Shown in pieces: positions 28,939 through 37,537 of a stretch of 64,000 nucleotides of DNA (positions within the stretch are counted from its first letter, which is position 1; each line of letters begins with the position of its first letter). The translations under genes and the position numbers were made by a program. Below the pieces are notes generated by a model. It was not told the DNA's origin and ran no database searches. It was given only the letters and a program-made list of their open reading frames with translations. The DNA comes from Subtercola sp. (GTDB lineage Bacteria > Actinomycetota > Actinomycetes > Actinomycetales > Microbacteriaceae): NCBI GenBank assembly GCA_025463765.1, contig JAODBC010000093.1:62001-126000 (forward strand), given 5' to 3'.

Positions 28939-31443
28939 ATGAGCGACTCCACCGCCCCTGACGAAGCGCAGCCTATGCCTTTGGCAGGTATTCGCGTTCT
29001 CGACCTATCCCGCGTCGTATCCGGCCCGTTCGGGTCATTACTGCTGGCCGATCTCGGCGCGGAGGTGATCCGGGTCGAGTCCATTCCCGGGGCACGGCAG
29101 CCGGTAGAGACGGTAGCCAGCCCGCTCACAGAAGAAGAGGCCTTTGCCTGGGGTCTGCACCGCAACAAGCACTCGATCGCGATCGACCTGAAGAGCGCGG
29201 CCGGCCGCGAGATCATCTACAAGCTCGTCGGCGAAGCAGATATCGTTTACGACAACTTCAGGCCCGGAGTGATGGAGCGACTCGGGCTCTCGCACGATGC
29301 GCTCCTTGCTCAGAATCCGTCGATCATCACCTGTTCGCTCTCGGGGTTCGGCGGCGACGGCCCCTGGGCGAGGATGCCCGCATACGACCCGATTGTGCAG
29401 GCCATGTCGGGAACGATGAGCTTCACCAAACTCTCTCTCGACGGCGTGCCCGTTCGCTGGGGCATTCCGATCGGCGACCTCTTCGCAGGCATCATCGCCG
29501 CGATCGGAATCGTGGCCGCGACTATTCATCGCGACAAGACCGGCGTCGGGCAGCACATCGATGTGTCGATGCTCGACGTGATGCTCGCACTCAACACCTA
29601 CCGAGTTCCCCAGGCGCTGACGTTCGAGAACGAACCCGTTCCGTCGCCGTTCGAAGGCGGCCAAGGCACGGTGCCGTTCGGCAACTTCGAGTGCAGCGAC
29701 GGGTGGGTGGCGCTGTGCATCAGTCAGCGCATGTGGAAGACGGCGTGCACCATCATGCAACGGCCTGACCTCATCGTCGACGAACGCTTCTCGACCAATC
29801 TCGCTCGCAACACCAATCGCGACGAACTGATCGCGATTCTGCAGGGCGTTTTCAAAACTCGCACCGCCGACGACTGGCAGGCCGAGATGATGTCTTCAGG
29901 TGTGGTCGTCGGCAAGGTGACCGGGGTCGGCGATGTCTTCAACCACCCTCAGGTTCTGGGGCGCGGCATGGCGGTCAAGATCAGCGATAAAGCCGGCCGC
30001 ACGGCGACCGTCGCCGGCGACTCGCTGAAGTTCAGCGATGTCGACACCTGGTGGGCGCCGCGCGAGGCGGGCGCCGACAGCGCCCTCGTGCTCGGTTCTC
30101 TACTGCGCCTCAGCACCGACGAATTGAACCAGCTCGACGAGGCACGCGTGATTCACCTAGGCGACCCGACGGGCGGTGCTCCGTTGATCGAGCGCACGCC
30201 GCACGTTGTGCAGCCTGCTAAGGATGCCGCACCCACCGATCGCCCCTTGAAGGGCTCGATCGTGCTCGAGCTGAACGGCGACGAGCCGAGCAAGTGCTTC
30301 GCCGGGCAACTGCTCGCCGATCTGGGCGCCCGCGTCATTCGGGTGGATCGGCCCGCCGGGCAGAACGTCGAACCGTACCCGGACGAGGCACGCGAAGCGG
30401 CCTTCCGTGCCGCGCTGAACCGAGGCAAGCAGAGTGTCACCGCCGACCTCAAGCAACCAGAAGGCGCAGCGTTCTTCAAAGACCTGGTGGCTCGGGCCGA
30501 CGTCGTGCTCGACAACTACCGGCCAGGTGTGCTCACCCGGCTCGGCATCGACGGAGCTTCGCTTCGCGAAGTGAACCCGCGAGTCATCTCGACTTCCATC
30601 ACGGGCTTCGGCCACACGGGGCCGTGGAGTTCGTACCCGGCATTCGACAACGCCATCCAGGCCCTCGGCGGCGGAATGAGCATCACCGTCGATCCATCGC
30701 AGCCCGAAATCCCGATCCGCTGGGGCAACCCGATCGGCGGACTGACCGGAGCGATGTTCGCCGCACTCGGAACGGTCGCCGCCCTTCGTCGTCGCGAGTC
30801 GACCGGTGTGGGTGAGCAACTCGACATCAGCTTGCTCGACTCGCAAGTCGCGCTCTTGTCGTATCGAGTTCCTCAGGCCGTGACGGTGGGTCGGCTCTTT
30901 CTGCCAGAGCCGCGACGCGGCGGCAGTGGTTCGCTGCCCTTCGGCGCATTCCGTTGCGGTGACGGGCGCTACTTCGTCATCTGCATCACGCCTCAGTTCT
31001 GGCACCGGTTCTGTGAGACGGCCGGGCATCCGGAGTGGGCCGAAGACCCGCGTTTCGTCACGGAACCGCTGCGCCGTGCCAATGAGCAAGAGTTGTACGA
31101 CGTGGTCGAGCCGAGCTTTCTCGCCCGCACCGCCGACGACTGGCAGAGCGAGTATTTCGAGGCGAATCTGCCGGGTGCCGTGGTGCTCACCACCTCAGAG
31201 GCGTTCAGTCAGCCCCAGGCGCTCGCTCGCGGAATGCGCATCACCATTCCCGACGATGAGATCACGGGGGGCATTGAGGTGGCGAATTCGCCGTTGAAGT
31301 TCTCGGTGTCGGCGCCGGTACCTCCGCTCGGCGCTCCGATACCCGGTCGCGACACCGCCGCCGTGGCCGCGGAGTTCGGTCTTACAGCGCCGCTCGTCGA
31401 AGTCGACTCTCCCGCCGCGCGCTGGGGACGCCTGCCGGCCTGA
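28939..31443 (+). CDS. Double-length CaiB/BaiF type III CoA-transferase
   Basis: Two repeats: LAGIRVLDLSRVVSGPFGSLLLADLGAEVIRVE and FAGQLLADLGARVIRVDRP...DNYRPGVLTRLG. Confidence 0.95.
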   Translation: MSDSTAPDEAQPMPLAGIRVLDLSRVVSGPFGSLLLADLGAEVIRVESIPGARQPVETVASPLTEEEAFAWGLHRNKHSIAIDLKSAAGREIIYKLVGEADIVYDNFRPGVMERLGLSHDALLAQNPSIITCSLSGFGGDGPWARMPAYDPIVQAMSGTMSFTKLSLDGVPVRWGIPIGDLFAGIIAAIGIVAATIHRDKTGVGQHIDVSMLDVMLALNTYRVPQALTFENEPVPSPFEGGQGTVPFGNFECSDGWVALCISQRMWKTACTIMQRPDLIVDERFSTNLARNTNRDELIAILQGVFKTRTADDWQAEMMSSGVVVGKVTGVGDVFNHPQVLGRGMAVKISDKAGRTATVAGDSLKFSDVDTWWAPREAGADSALVLGSLLRLSTDELNQLDEARVIHLGDPTGGAPLIERTPHVVQPAKDAAPTDRPLKGSIVLELNGDEPSKCFAGQLLADLGARVIRVDRPAGQNVEPYPDEAREAAFRAALNRGKQSVTADLKQPEGAAFFKDLVARADVVLDNYRPGVLTRLGIDGASLREVNPRVISTSITGFGHTGPWSSYPAFDNAIQALGGGMSITVDPSQPEIPIRWGNPIGGLTGAMFAALGTVAALRRRESTGVGEQLDISLLDSQVALLSYRVPQAVTVGRLFLPEPRRGGSGSLPFGAFRCGDGRYFVICITPQFWHRFCETAGHPEWAEDPRFVTEPLRRANEQELYDVVEPSFLARTADDWQSEYFEANLPGAVVLTTSEAFSQPQALARGMRITIPDDEITGGIEVANSPLKFSVSAPVPPLGAPIPGRDTAAVAAEFGLTAPLVEVDSPAARWGRLPA

Positions 31444-31529
31444 CGGCGTGCGCTCGGGACGCCTGGCCTGACTCCACACAGCACACGGCTGACCTGCGGC
31501 CAGAGCGACGACACCCGGAGCGCAGCCCG

Positions 31530-32441
31530 CTAGCGCTTGGCTCCGGGCGGAAGGTCTTTGCCTCCACGGGCGGAGGCCGCCGCCTTGCGCCATTGCACCG
31601 CGCCATCTTCCACGGTCGCGTGCGCGACTTCGCCGTTGTGAATCTCCGCCCAGTGGGCGTGATTCATCTGGTGGATGTTGAAGGCAGCCTGAAGTGCGGT
31701 GTAGAAGCCCTGGTTGTCTTGCGTCTGATTGACCGCCTCCTTGATCAGCAGCGCGGTCACCGTCGGGAGTTTCGCGATCTCACGCGCATAGTCGAGAGTG
31801 CGCTCGACGAGCTCGTTCGCCGGAAAGATCTGCGAAACCATACCGAGAAGATGAGCCTCGTCGATGCCGACGCTTCCGCCCGTGAGCAGCAACTCTTTCG
31901 CTCGGCGAGCGCCGAACTCCCACGGATGCGCGAAGTACTCGACGCCGCACATGCCGAGGCGGGTTCCGACCGGGTCGGAGAAGGTCGTGCCTTCGGCGCC
32001 CACGATCAGATCACATGACCACGCGAGCGTCAGCCCGGCTGCGAAGACCTGACCCTGCACCTGCGCGATGGTTATCTTGCGAAGGTTCCGCCACCGCAAT
32101 GCGTTCTGGTAGTAATAGTGCCATTCCTGCACCATGCGTTTCTCGAGGCTGACCTTGGTGGCGCCGTTGGATGAGAAGGAGGGGTGCTGATCGGGCCCGG
32201 GCGCACGTTCGATCTTGCGGTCGGGAGTGCCCATGTCGTGCCCGGCTGAGAAGGTATCGCCGTTACCGGCGAGAATGACCACACGTACGGTGTCATCTGC
32301 CTCAGCGGCCAGAAACGCCTCGTCGAGTTCGACGAGCATCGTTCGGCTCTGAGCGTTGCGATAGCGCGGGCGATTCAGAGTGATGCGCGCAATGGCGCCC
32401 TCGTCGAGCAATTCGTACGTGAGTGCTGTGTACTCGGTCAT
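31530..32441 (-). CDS. Crotonase-fold (enoyl-CoA hydratase family) protein
   Basis: ITLNRPRYRNAQ; FSAGHDMG; tandem paralogue of next gene. Confidence 0.93.
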   Translation of the reverse strand: MTEYTALTYELLDEGAIARITLNRPRYRNAQSRTMLVELDEAFLAAEADDTVRVVILAGNGDTFSAGHDMGTPDRKIERAPGPDQHPSFSSNGATKVSLEKRMVQEWHYYYQNALRWRNLRKITIAQVQGQVFAAGLTLAWSCDLIVGAEGTTFSDPVGTRLGMCGVEYFAHPWEFGARRAKELLLTGGSVGIDEAHLLGMVSQIFPANELVERTLDYAREIAKLPTVTALLIKEAVNQTQDNQGFYTALQAAFNIHQMNHAHWAEIHNGEVAHATVEDGAVQWRKAAASARGGKDLPPGAKR

Positions 32442-32487
32442 CGAGCCTCCTTCTTCATGGGAACCTAGCGCCGAGCCGAGCTCCCCG

Positions 32488-33384
32488 TCAGGCCCGGCCC
32501 GGCTGCGCGCGGGCGGCCGCCGACTTCCAGTTGACAGCGCCGTCTTCCTGCTTCGCGTGAGCGACCTCGCCGTGATGCACCTCGGCCCAATGAGCATGAT
32601 TGAGCTGGTGGATGCTGAATGACGCGTTCAGAGCGTTGTGGAAGCCCTGAATGTCTTGCGTCTGGTTGACCGATTCTTTGATCAGCAGTGCGGTGATAGA
32701 CGGACGACGTGCGATCTCCCGGGCGTAGTCCAGCGTGCGCTCCGCCAGTTCGTCTGCCGGGTAGATCTGACTCACCATGCCGAGCCGATGGGCCTCCTCC
32801 GCATCGACTGACCCTCCTGTGAGCAAGAGCTCCTTCGTGCGACGTGCGCCGAACTCCCACGGGTGGGCGAAGTACTCGACACCGCACATCCCCAGACGAA
32901 CACCGACTGGGTCGGAATAGGTGGTGCCCTCAGCCGCGACGATGAGATCGCACGCCCAGGCCAACATCAGACCCGCAGCAAAGATCTGACCGTGTGTCTC
33001 GGCGATCGTGATCTTGCGAAGGTTGCGCCACCGCAGGGTGTTCTGAAAGAAGTAGTGCCACTCCTGAAGCATGCGCTTCTCCAGGCTCACCTTGGTGGCG
33101 CCGTTGGACTGGAAGGTCGGGTGCTGCAGCGGCCCAGGCTCGCGCTCGTTCACGCGCTCTGTCGTGCCCATGTCGTGGCCAGAAGAGAACGACTCCCCCG
33201 CCCCCGCCAGAATCACGACACGGCACGTGTCATCTGATTCTGCCCGCAGCATGGCCTCATCGAGTTCGACCAGCAGAGTTCTGTGCTGAGCGTTGCGGTA
33301 GCGCGGTCGATTCAGAGTGATCCGAACGATCGTTCCCTCGTCGAGGGTTTCATAAAGAATCGAATCGTATTCGGGCTCGGTCAT
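32488..33384 (-). CDS. Crotonase-fold (enoyl-CoA hydratase family) protein
   Basis: ITLNRPRYRNAQ; FSSGHDMG; tandem paralogue of 31530..32441. Confidence 0.93.
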   Translation of the reverse strand: MTEPEYDSILYETLDEGTIVRITLNRPRYRNAQHRTLLVELDEAMLRAESDDTCRVVILAGAGESFSSGHDMGTTERVNEREPGPLQHPTFQSNGATKVSLEKRMLQEWHYFFQNTLRWRNLRKITIAETHGQIFAAGLMLAWACDLIVAAEGTTYSDPVGVRLGMCGVEYFAHPWEFGARRTKELLLTGGSVDAEEAHRLGMVSQIYPADELAERTLDYAREIARRPSITALLIKESVNQTQDIQGFHNALNASFSIHQLNHAHWAEVHHGEVAHAKQEDGAVNWKSAAARAQPGRA

Positions 33385-33442
33385 CGTCGTTCCTCACTGA
33401 GGCTCTGCAGGCGAAAGGGGCAGGCCAGGCGGTGGTCAGCCT

Positions 33443-33464
33443 CTATTATGTCTAAATAATCTTA
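33443..33464. promoter_or_regulatory. Putative element B copy 2 (CTATTATGTCTAAATAATCTTA)
   Basis: 20/22 identical to 23464-23485; also in a divergent intergenic region. Confidence 0.5.
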
Positions 33465-33600
33465 GGCCATCATTAGTCTGATCAGCTGCGGGATTGCCGA
33501 GGGCGTTAAGAATCTCAATTCTGTTACAGTGGTCTTCAACACAATAGTAATCCGTCGGCCCGACGCAGCGGCTTACGGCACAGCGACGGCGAGGGAACAG

Positions 33601-34800
33601 ATGACGACAGCAGAAGTCGGGGTCGTGCCCGACGCAGCGACGATCGAGCAGATCGCGCGTGACGTTCTGGCCGAGCATCCACCCGCCAGCACGCCGATCA
33701 CTCACCTCATGGGCGCCTGGTATGACGCCGGGCTGACCTGGGTGTATTTTCCCCGGGGATTCGGCGGCCTCGATGCACCGCGCAGTCTGCAGCCTCTCGC
33801 GAACCGCTTGATGCGCGAAGCAGGCGGCCCCGAGCCTCGCACGGTCAATACCATCGGATACGGCATCGTGGCCGGCACGATACGACGCTATGCGACACCG
33901 GAGCTCGCCTCGCGTCTGCTGCGACCGCTCGCCACCGGTGAAGAGAAATGGTGCCAGCTGTTCAGCGAACCGGGTGCCGGTTCTGATCTCGCCGGTCTTA
34001 CCACGCGAGCAGTGAGAGATGGCGACGGCTGGCGCATCACCGGCCAGAAGGTCTGGAACAGTCTTGCCCACCAGTCGCGCTGGGCGATTCTGCTGGCCCG
34101 CACCGACCCAGACGTACCCAAGCACAAGGGCCTGACGTACTTCATTCTCGACATGCAGACACCGGGTGTCACCGTTCGGCCGCTGCGCCAGCTCACCGGT
34201 CGCGCGCAGTTCAACGAGGTCTTTCTCGATGAGGTCTACCTTCCGGATACGCAACGCTTCGGCGATGTCGGCGCGGGCTGGATCGTTGCAAACAGCACGC
34301 TCGGTGACGAACGCACCTCCCTCGGCGACCGAGTATCTGCACGAGGCAGCGGCGCCATCGGCGACGCGCTCGCTCTCTGGGCGGAAAAGCCCGAGAATCA
34401 CAGCCCGATTCTGCGCGAGCAGCTGACCCGGCTCTGGATTCGAGCGGAAGCGCATCGCCTCACTTCAGACCGAGCGCGGGTTGCCGCAACGATGGGTGTG
34501 CAAGGCCCCGAAAGCGCGATCACCAAGCTCGTCGGATCCGAACTGACCCAGCAGATCTACGAATACTGCATCGAGTTGCTCGGGCCCGAGGGAACGCTGA
34601 TCGACACGTATTCGCCCGAAGCGCCTGACGACGAGAGCGGCCCCACGGCCATTCAACGCAAGTACCTCCGTTCTAGAGCCACCACCATTGAGGGCGGTAC
34701 CAGCGAGATCTTGCGCAATGTGATCGGCGAGCGTGTGCTGAAACTGCCGCAAGAGCTCCGCGCCGACAAGGGCATTCCGTGGCGCGACGTGCCGCGATGA
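33601..34800 (+). CDS. Acyl-CoA dehydrogenase (catalytic-type subunit)
   Basis: FSEPGAGSDLAGL; TTIEGGTSEILRNVIGERVL. Confidence 0.95.
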   Translation: MTTAEVGVVPDAATIEQIARDVLAEHPPASTPITHLMGAWYDAGLTWVYFPRGFGGLDAPRSLQPLANRLMREAGGPEPRTVNTIGYGIVAGTIRRYATPELASRLLRPLATGEEKWCQLFSEPGAGSDLAGLTTRAVRDGDGWRITGQKVWNSLAHQSRWAILLARTDPDVPKHKGLTYFILDMQTPGVTVRPLRQLTGRAQFNEVFLDEVYLPDTQRFGDVGAGWIVANSTLGDERTSLGDRVSARGSGAIGDALALWAEKPENHSPILREQLTRLWIRAEAHRLTSDRARVAATMGVQGPESAITKLVGSELTQQIYEYCIELLGPEGTLIDTYSPEAPDDESGPTAIQRKYLRSRATTIEGGTSEILRNVIGERVLKLPQELRADKGIPWRDVPR

Positions 34801-34852
34801 GTGCGGCGAGCCAGCTATCCGACATCAGAGACAACTGTCGACGAGGAAGACG

Positions 34853-35995
34853 ATGACACAGGAATTCGAGTTCACCGAAGAGATGAAGGAGCTTCGCGAG
34901 ATGGTTCGCGAGTTCTGCGCCGAATTCTCCGACGAGCAGACCGTTCGCCAGACGATGGAGACCGAAGCCGGTTACGACGCCGCGCTGTGGCAGCGCTTCG
35001 GGTCTGAACTCGGTGTCTTCGGGCTCGCGGTCGCCGAAGAACTCGGCGGTGCGGGCCTCGGTCTCGTACACCACGCGATCGTAGTCGAAGAACTCGGTGC
35101 CGCTCTGGTCTGCGGCCCGGTGCTCGGCACCCTCTGCCTGGCGATTCCCGCCCTCTCCGCGTTGCCCGAAGAAACCATCCGCGCCGAATACCTGCCGGGC
35201 TTGGTCAGCGGCGAGACGACGGCAACAGTCGCCATCCCCCAGCGCGCAGGCGAGTATTCGCCCGACGATCTCTCGGTCGACGCCGTCAGCGATGGCGAGG
35301 CGTTCGCACTGAGCGGCCGACTCGACTATGTCGCCGACGGAAGCACGGCCGACGTTCTGTTCATCGCAGCCCGCACCCCCACGGGGGTCGCCCTCTTCGC
35401 TGTCGACAGCGAGTCGACCGGCGTCGAGCGCACTCGCTTGTTCACCCTCGACCAGACCCGACGCCAGGCAACGATTGTGCTCCAGAATGCGGCAGCCCGA
35501 TTGATCTGCGCCGAAACCGAGACACCCGACGTGCTCGTGCAGACTCTGGCCACCGCGACGGCATTGCTCGCGGCTTCTCAGGTCGGCGGCGGCCAACGGA
35601 TGCTCGACGCAACCATCGCGCACGTCAGCAGCCGCATTCAGTTCGGTCAAGCCATCGGCGCGTTCCAAGCGATCAAACACCGCTGCGCCAACATGCTGAT
35701 CGCCGAGGAACAAGCTCGCTCAGCGGCCTATCACGCCGCCTGGGCGATACAAGACGGTACCGACGAGCCCCTCATCGCCGCGAGCCTCGCCAAGGCCGTC
35801 GCATCGGAGTCGTTCCTCTGGATCAGTCGAAGCGCTATACAACTGCACGGCGGCATGGGCTTCACCTGGGAAGGCGCTCCTCAGCTCTACCTCAAGCGAG
35901 CGACAGCCGACTCACTGACCCTCGGCACGGCCGCAGAACACACCGAACGACTTGCCCGCGTCGCGATCGACGAGTGGGAGCCCGCTCTGGTCTGA
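34853..35995 (+). CDS. Acyl-CoA dehydrogenase (second, probably non-catalytic subunit)
   Basis: LHGGMGFTWE; ACAD fold; no obvious catalytic Glu in C-terminal segment. Confidence 0.93.
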   Translation: MTQEFEFTEEMKELREMVREFCAEFSDEQTVRQTMETEAGYDAALWQRFGSELGVFGLAVAEELGGAGLGLVHHAIVVEELGAALVCGPVLGTLCLAIPALSALPEETIRAEYLPGLVSGETTATVAIPQRAGEYSPDDLSVDAVSDGEAFALSGRLDYVADGSTADVLFIAARTPTGVALFAVDSESTGVERTRLFTLDQTRRQATIVLQNAAARLICAETETPDVLVQTLATATALLAASQVGGGQRMLDATIAHVSSRIQFGQAIGAFQAIKHRCANMLIAEEQARSAAYHAAWAIQDGTDEPLIAASLAKAVASESFLWISRSAIQLHGGMGFTWEGAPQLYLKRATADSLTLGTAAEHTERLARVAIDEWEPALV

Positions 35996-36046
35996 AGCCG
36001 AACGGGCTCGCGTCACCGTGGCGATGGCGCGAGCTCCTCATTGCGA

Positions 36047-36559
36047 TCAGCTGGTGGATGCCGGCTCGCCCGCGAAGTTCGCGGCATCGTTCAGCAGGTC
36101 GTCGAGCTGCTTACGCGCCTCATCGATACGCCGAGCGTAGTCTTCGCGTTGCAGAGTGACCGCTTTGTCACGAAAACCTGCCGGGCTCGACGTCACCGGC
36201 TCAGGTCGAGGTTCGGCGAGCAGTTCGCGTACGATCGCACGCGCCAGCACGTCATAGTCGAGAGAAACAGCAGGCCGAGTCGCAGCCGACGACCCGACGC
36301 CGTTATCACCGTTCAGACGGAACGACAGAACCAACGATTCGCTTGCCGACACTCGGTAGGTTCGCTTGCCTTTGATCTCCCGAACGATCTCATTGTCGCG
36401 CTCCATCGTCGAAATGAGCTGAATGAACGCCACCGGCGACCCGACATAGTCGATCGCTTCGCGCAGCATGCTCGTCGCGAAACCCGAGGGGTCGAATACG
36501 GGGCCCTCAGCGACCAGAAACTCGCGAATTCTCGCGCGGGCCGTTCGGTCTCTCGGCAT
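36047..36559 (-). CDS. Small winged-helix-like protein (W2), paralogue of 9379..9876
   Basis: PRDRTARARIREFL...SPVAFIQLISTMERDNEIVREIKGKRTYRV; DVLARAIVRELL. Confidence 0.75.
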   Translation of the reverse strand: MPRDRTARARIREFLVAEGPVFDPSGFATSMLREAIDYVGSPVAFIQLISTMERDNEIVREIKGKRTYRVSASESLVLSFRLNGDNGVGSSAATRPAVSLDYDVLARAIVRELLAEPRPEPVTSSPAGFRDKAVTLQREDYARRIDEARKQLDDLLNDAANFAGEPASTS

Positions 36560-36658
36560 CGTGTGCTCTCCTCAGGGAGTTCGGCGTATGGGCGTTTCCT
36601 CAGTAATCATCGTATAACTTCGCCCATCACTGTGTCAGTAGTAGGCGGCCAGAGAATA

Positions 36659-36702
36659 TGTCAATGGCATCACTTGACGACTTGCGCGGCGACGCCTACA
36701 GT
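36659..36702 (+). promoter_or_regulatory. Promoter with operator-like repeat TGTCAATGGCATCACTTGACG; TTGACG-N17-TACAGT
   Basis: -35 at 36674-36679, -10 at 36697-36702; same layout as 7772-7815 on the minus strand. Confidence 0.75.
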
Positions 36703-36774
36703 GACGGAGTGGTTGTGATTCGCAAACCCGGCGATCACCGTACGAAGATGTGCGACAAGAAAAGGAGTTCCCGC

Positions 36775-37059
36775 GTGGAACACAGTGAAAGCATCGTTGC
36801 GCTCGCCCGTCGCGCGGCAGCATTGATTCCTGGGCCGCCCGCCGACGGCGACGCGCTAGGTTACCTCGCCTGGCGCGAATTGGTCTGGGGAACCGCACTG
36901 CGAATCGGCGAAATCGCAGACGACATTCTTCACCGCGAACCAGCTAGTGCGAACCCCCTGAGCCCGGATGGCTCTGTTGCCGAAGACGACGACACGATGC
37001 CCGTCAGCGGCGAGTACCTTCTGGCGCTCGCCGGCGTGAGCATTCGCGCCCACCACTGA
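36775..37059 (+). CDS. Small uncharacterised protein (S2), paralogue of 7372..7683
   Basis: GTG start with AAAGGAG RBS at 36761; EHSESIVALARR...YLAWRELVW. Confidence 0.72.
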   Translation: MEHSESIVALARRAAALIPGPPADGDALGYLAWRELVWGTALRIGEIADDILHREPASANPLSPDGSVAEDDDTMPVSGEYLLALAGVSIRAHH

Positions 37060-37072
37060 ACGAGAGAAGAAC

Positions 37073-37537
37073 ATGACACCGGATGCGCGGGCCCTCGCTG
37101 ATGAGCTGGGAATCAGGGAGGCGATTCACTATTACTCCATCGGTATGGATGAGCGCCGCTGGGAACTCTGGGACCGCTCCTTCACCCCTGACGGCATCAT
37201 CGACTTCAGCCCGATGGCAGGCCGCACCGAGCCGATCAGCTCATTTCGCGAGCGCCTCGACGTCGACGATCCGAGTTTCGTGTTCGCGCAGCATCCGGTC
37301 TCGAATACCGTTATCGACGTGCACGGTGACGGAGCGACCGCGCACTCGGAATACACCTGGGAAAGCGGCAAGCTCGCGAAAGACAGTGCAGCGGGTGCGC
37401 TCGTGAGAATCTCGGGCGGCGGATCGTACGACGACGAGCTGGTCAGAACCGAAGCGGGGTGGCGGATCAAGCTGCGCCGTGTCAGCCTGAAGTGGAAGGA
37501 AACGCGTGTCACCATCGATGAGGCCAAACGCGGCTGA
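37073..37537 (+). CDS. SnoaL-like/nuclear transport factor 2-fold protein
   Basis: LGIREAIHYYSIGMDERRWELWDRSFTPDGIIDFSP. Confidence 0.85.
   Translation: MTPDARALADELGIREAIHYYSIGMDERRWELWDRSFTPDGIIDFSPMAGRTEPISSFRERLDVDDPSFVFAQHPVSNTVIDVHGDGATAHSEYTWESGKLAKDSAAGALVRISGGGSYDDELVRTEAGWRIKLRRVSLKWKETRVTIDEAKRG

Noticed and set aside
36658-36774. N-terminal extension of the S2 ORF
   Set aside because: It would translate through the promoter; the GTG at 36775 has a good RBS and matches the S1 N-terminus.
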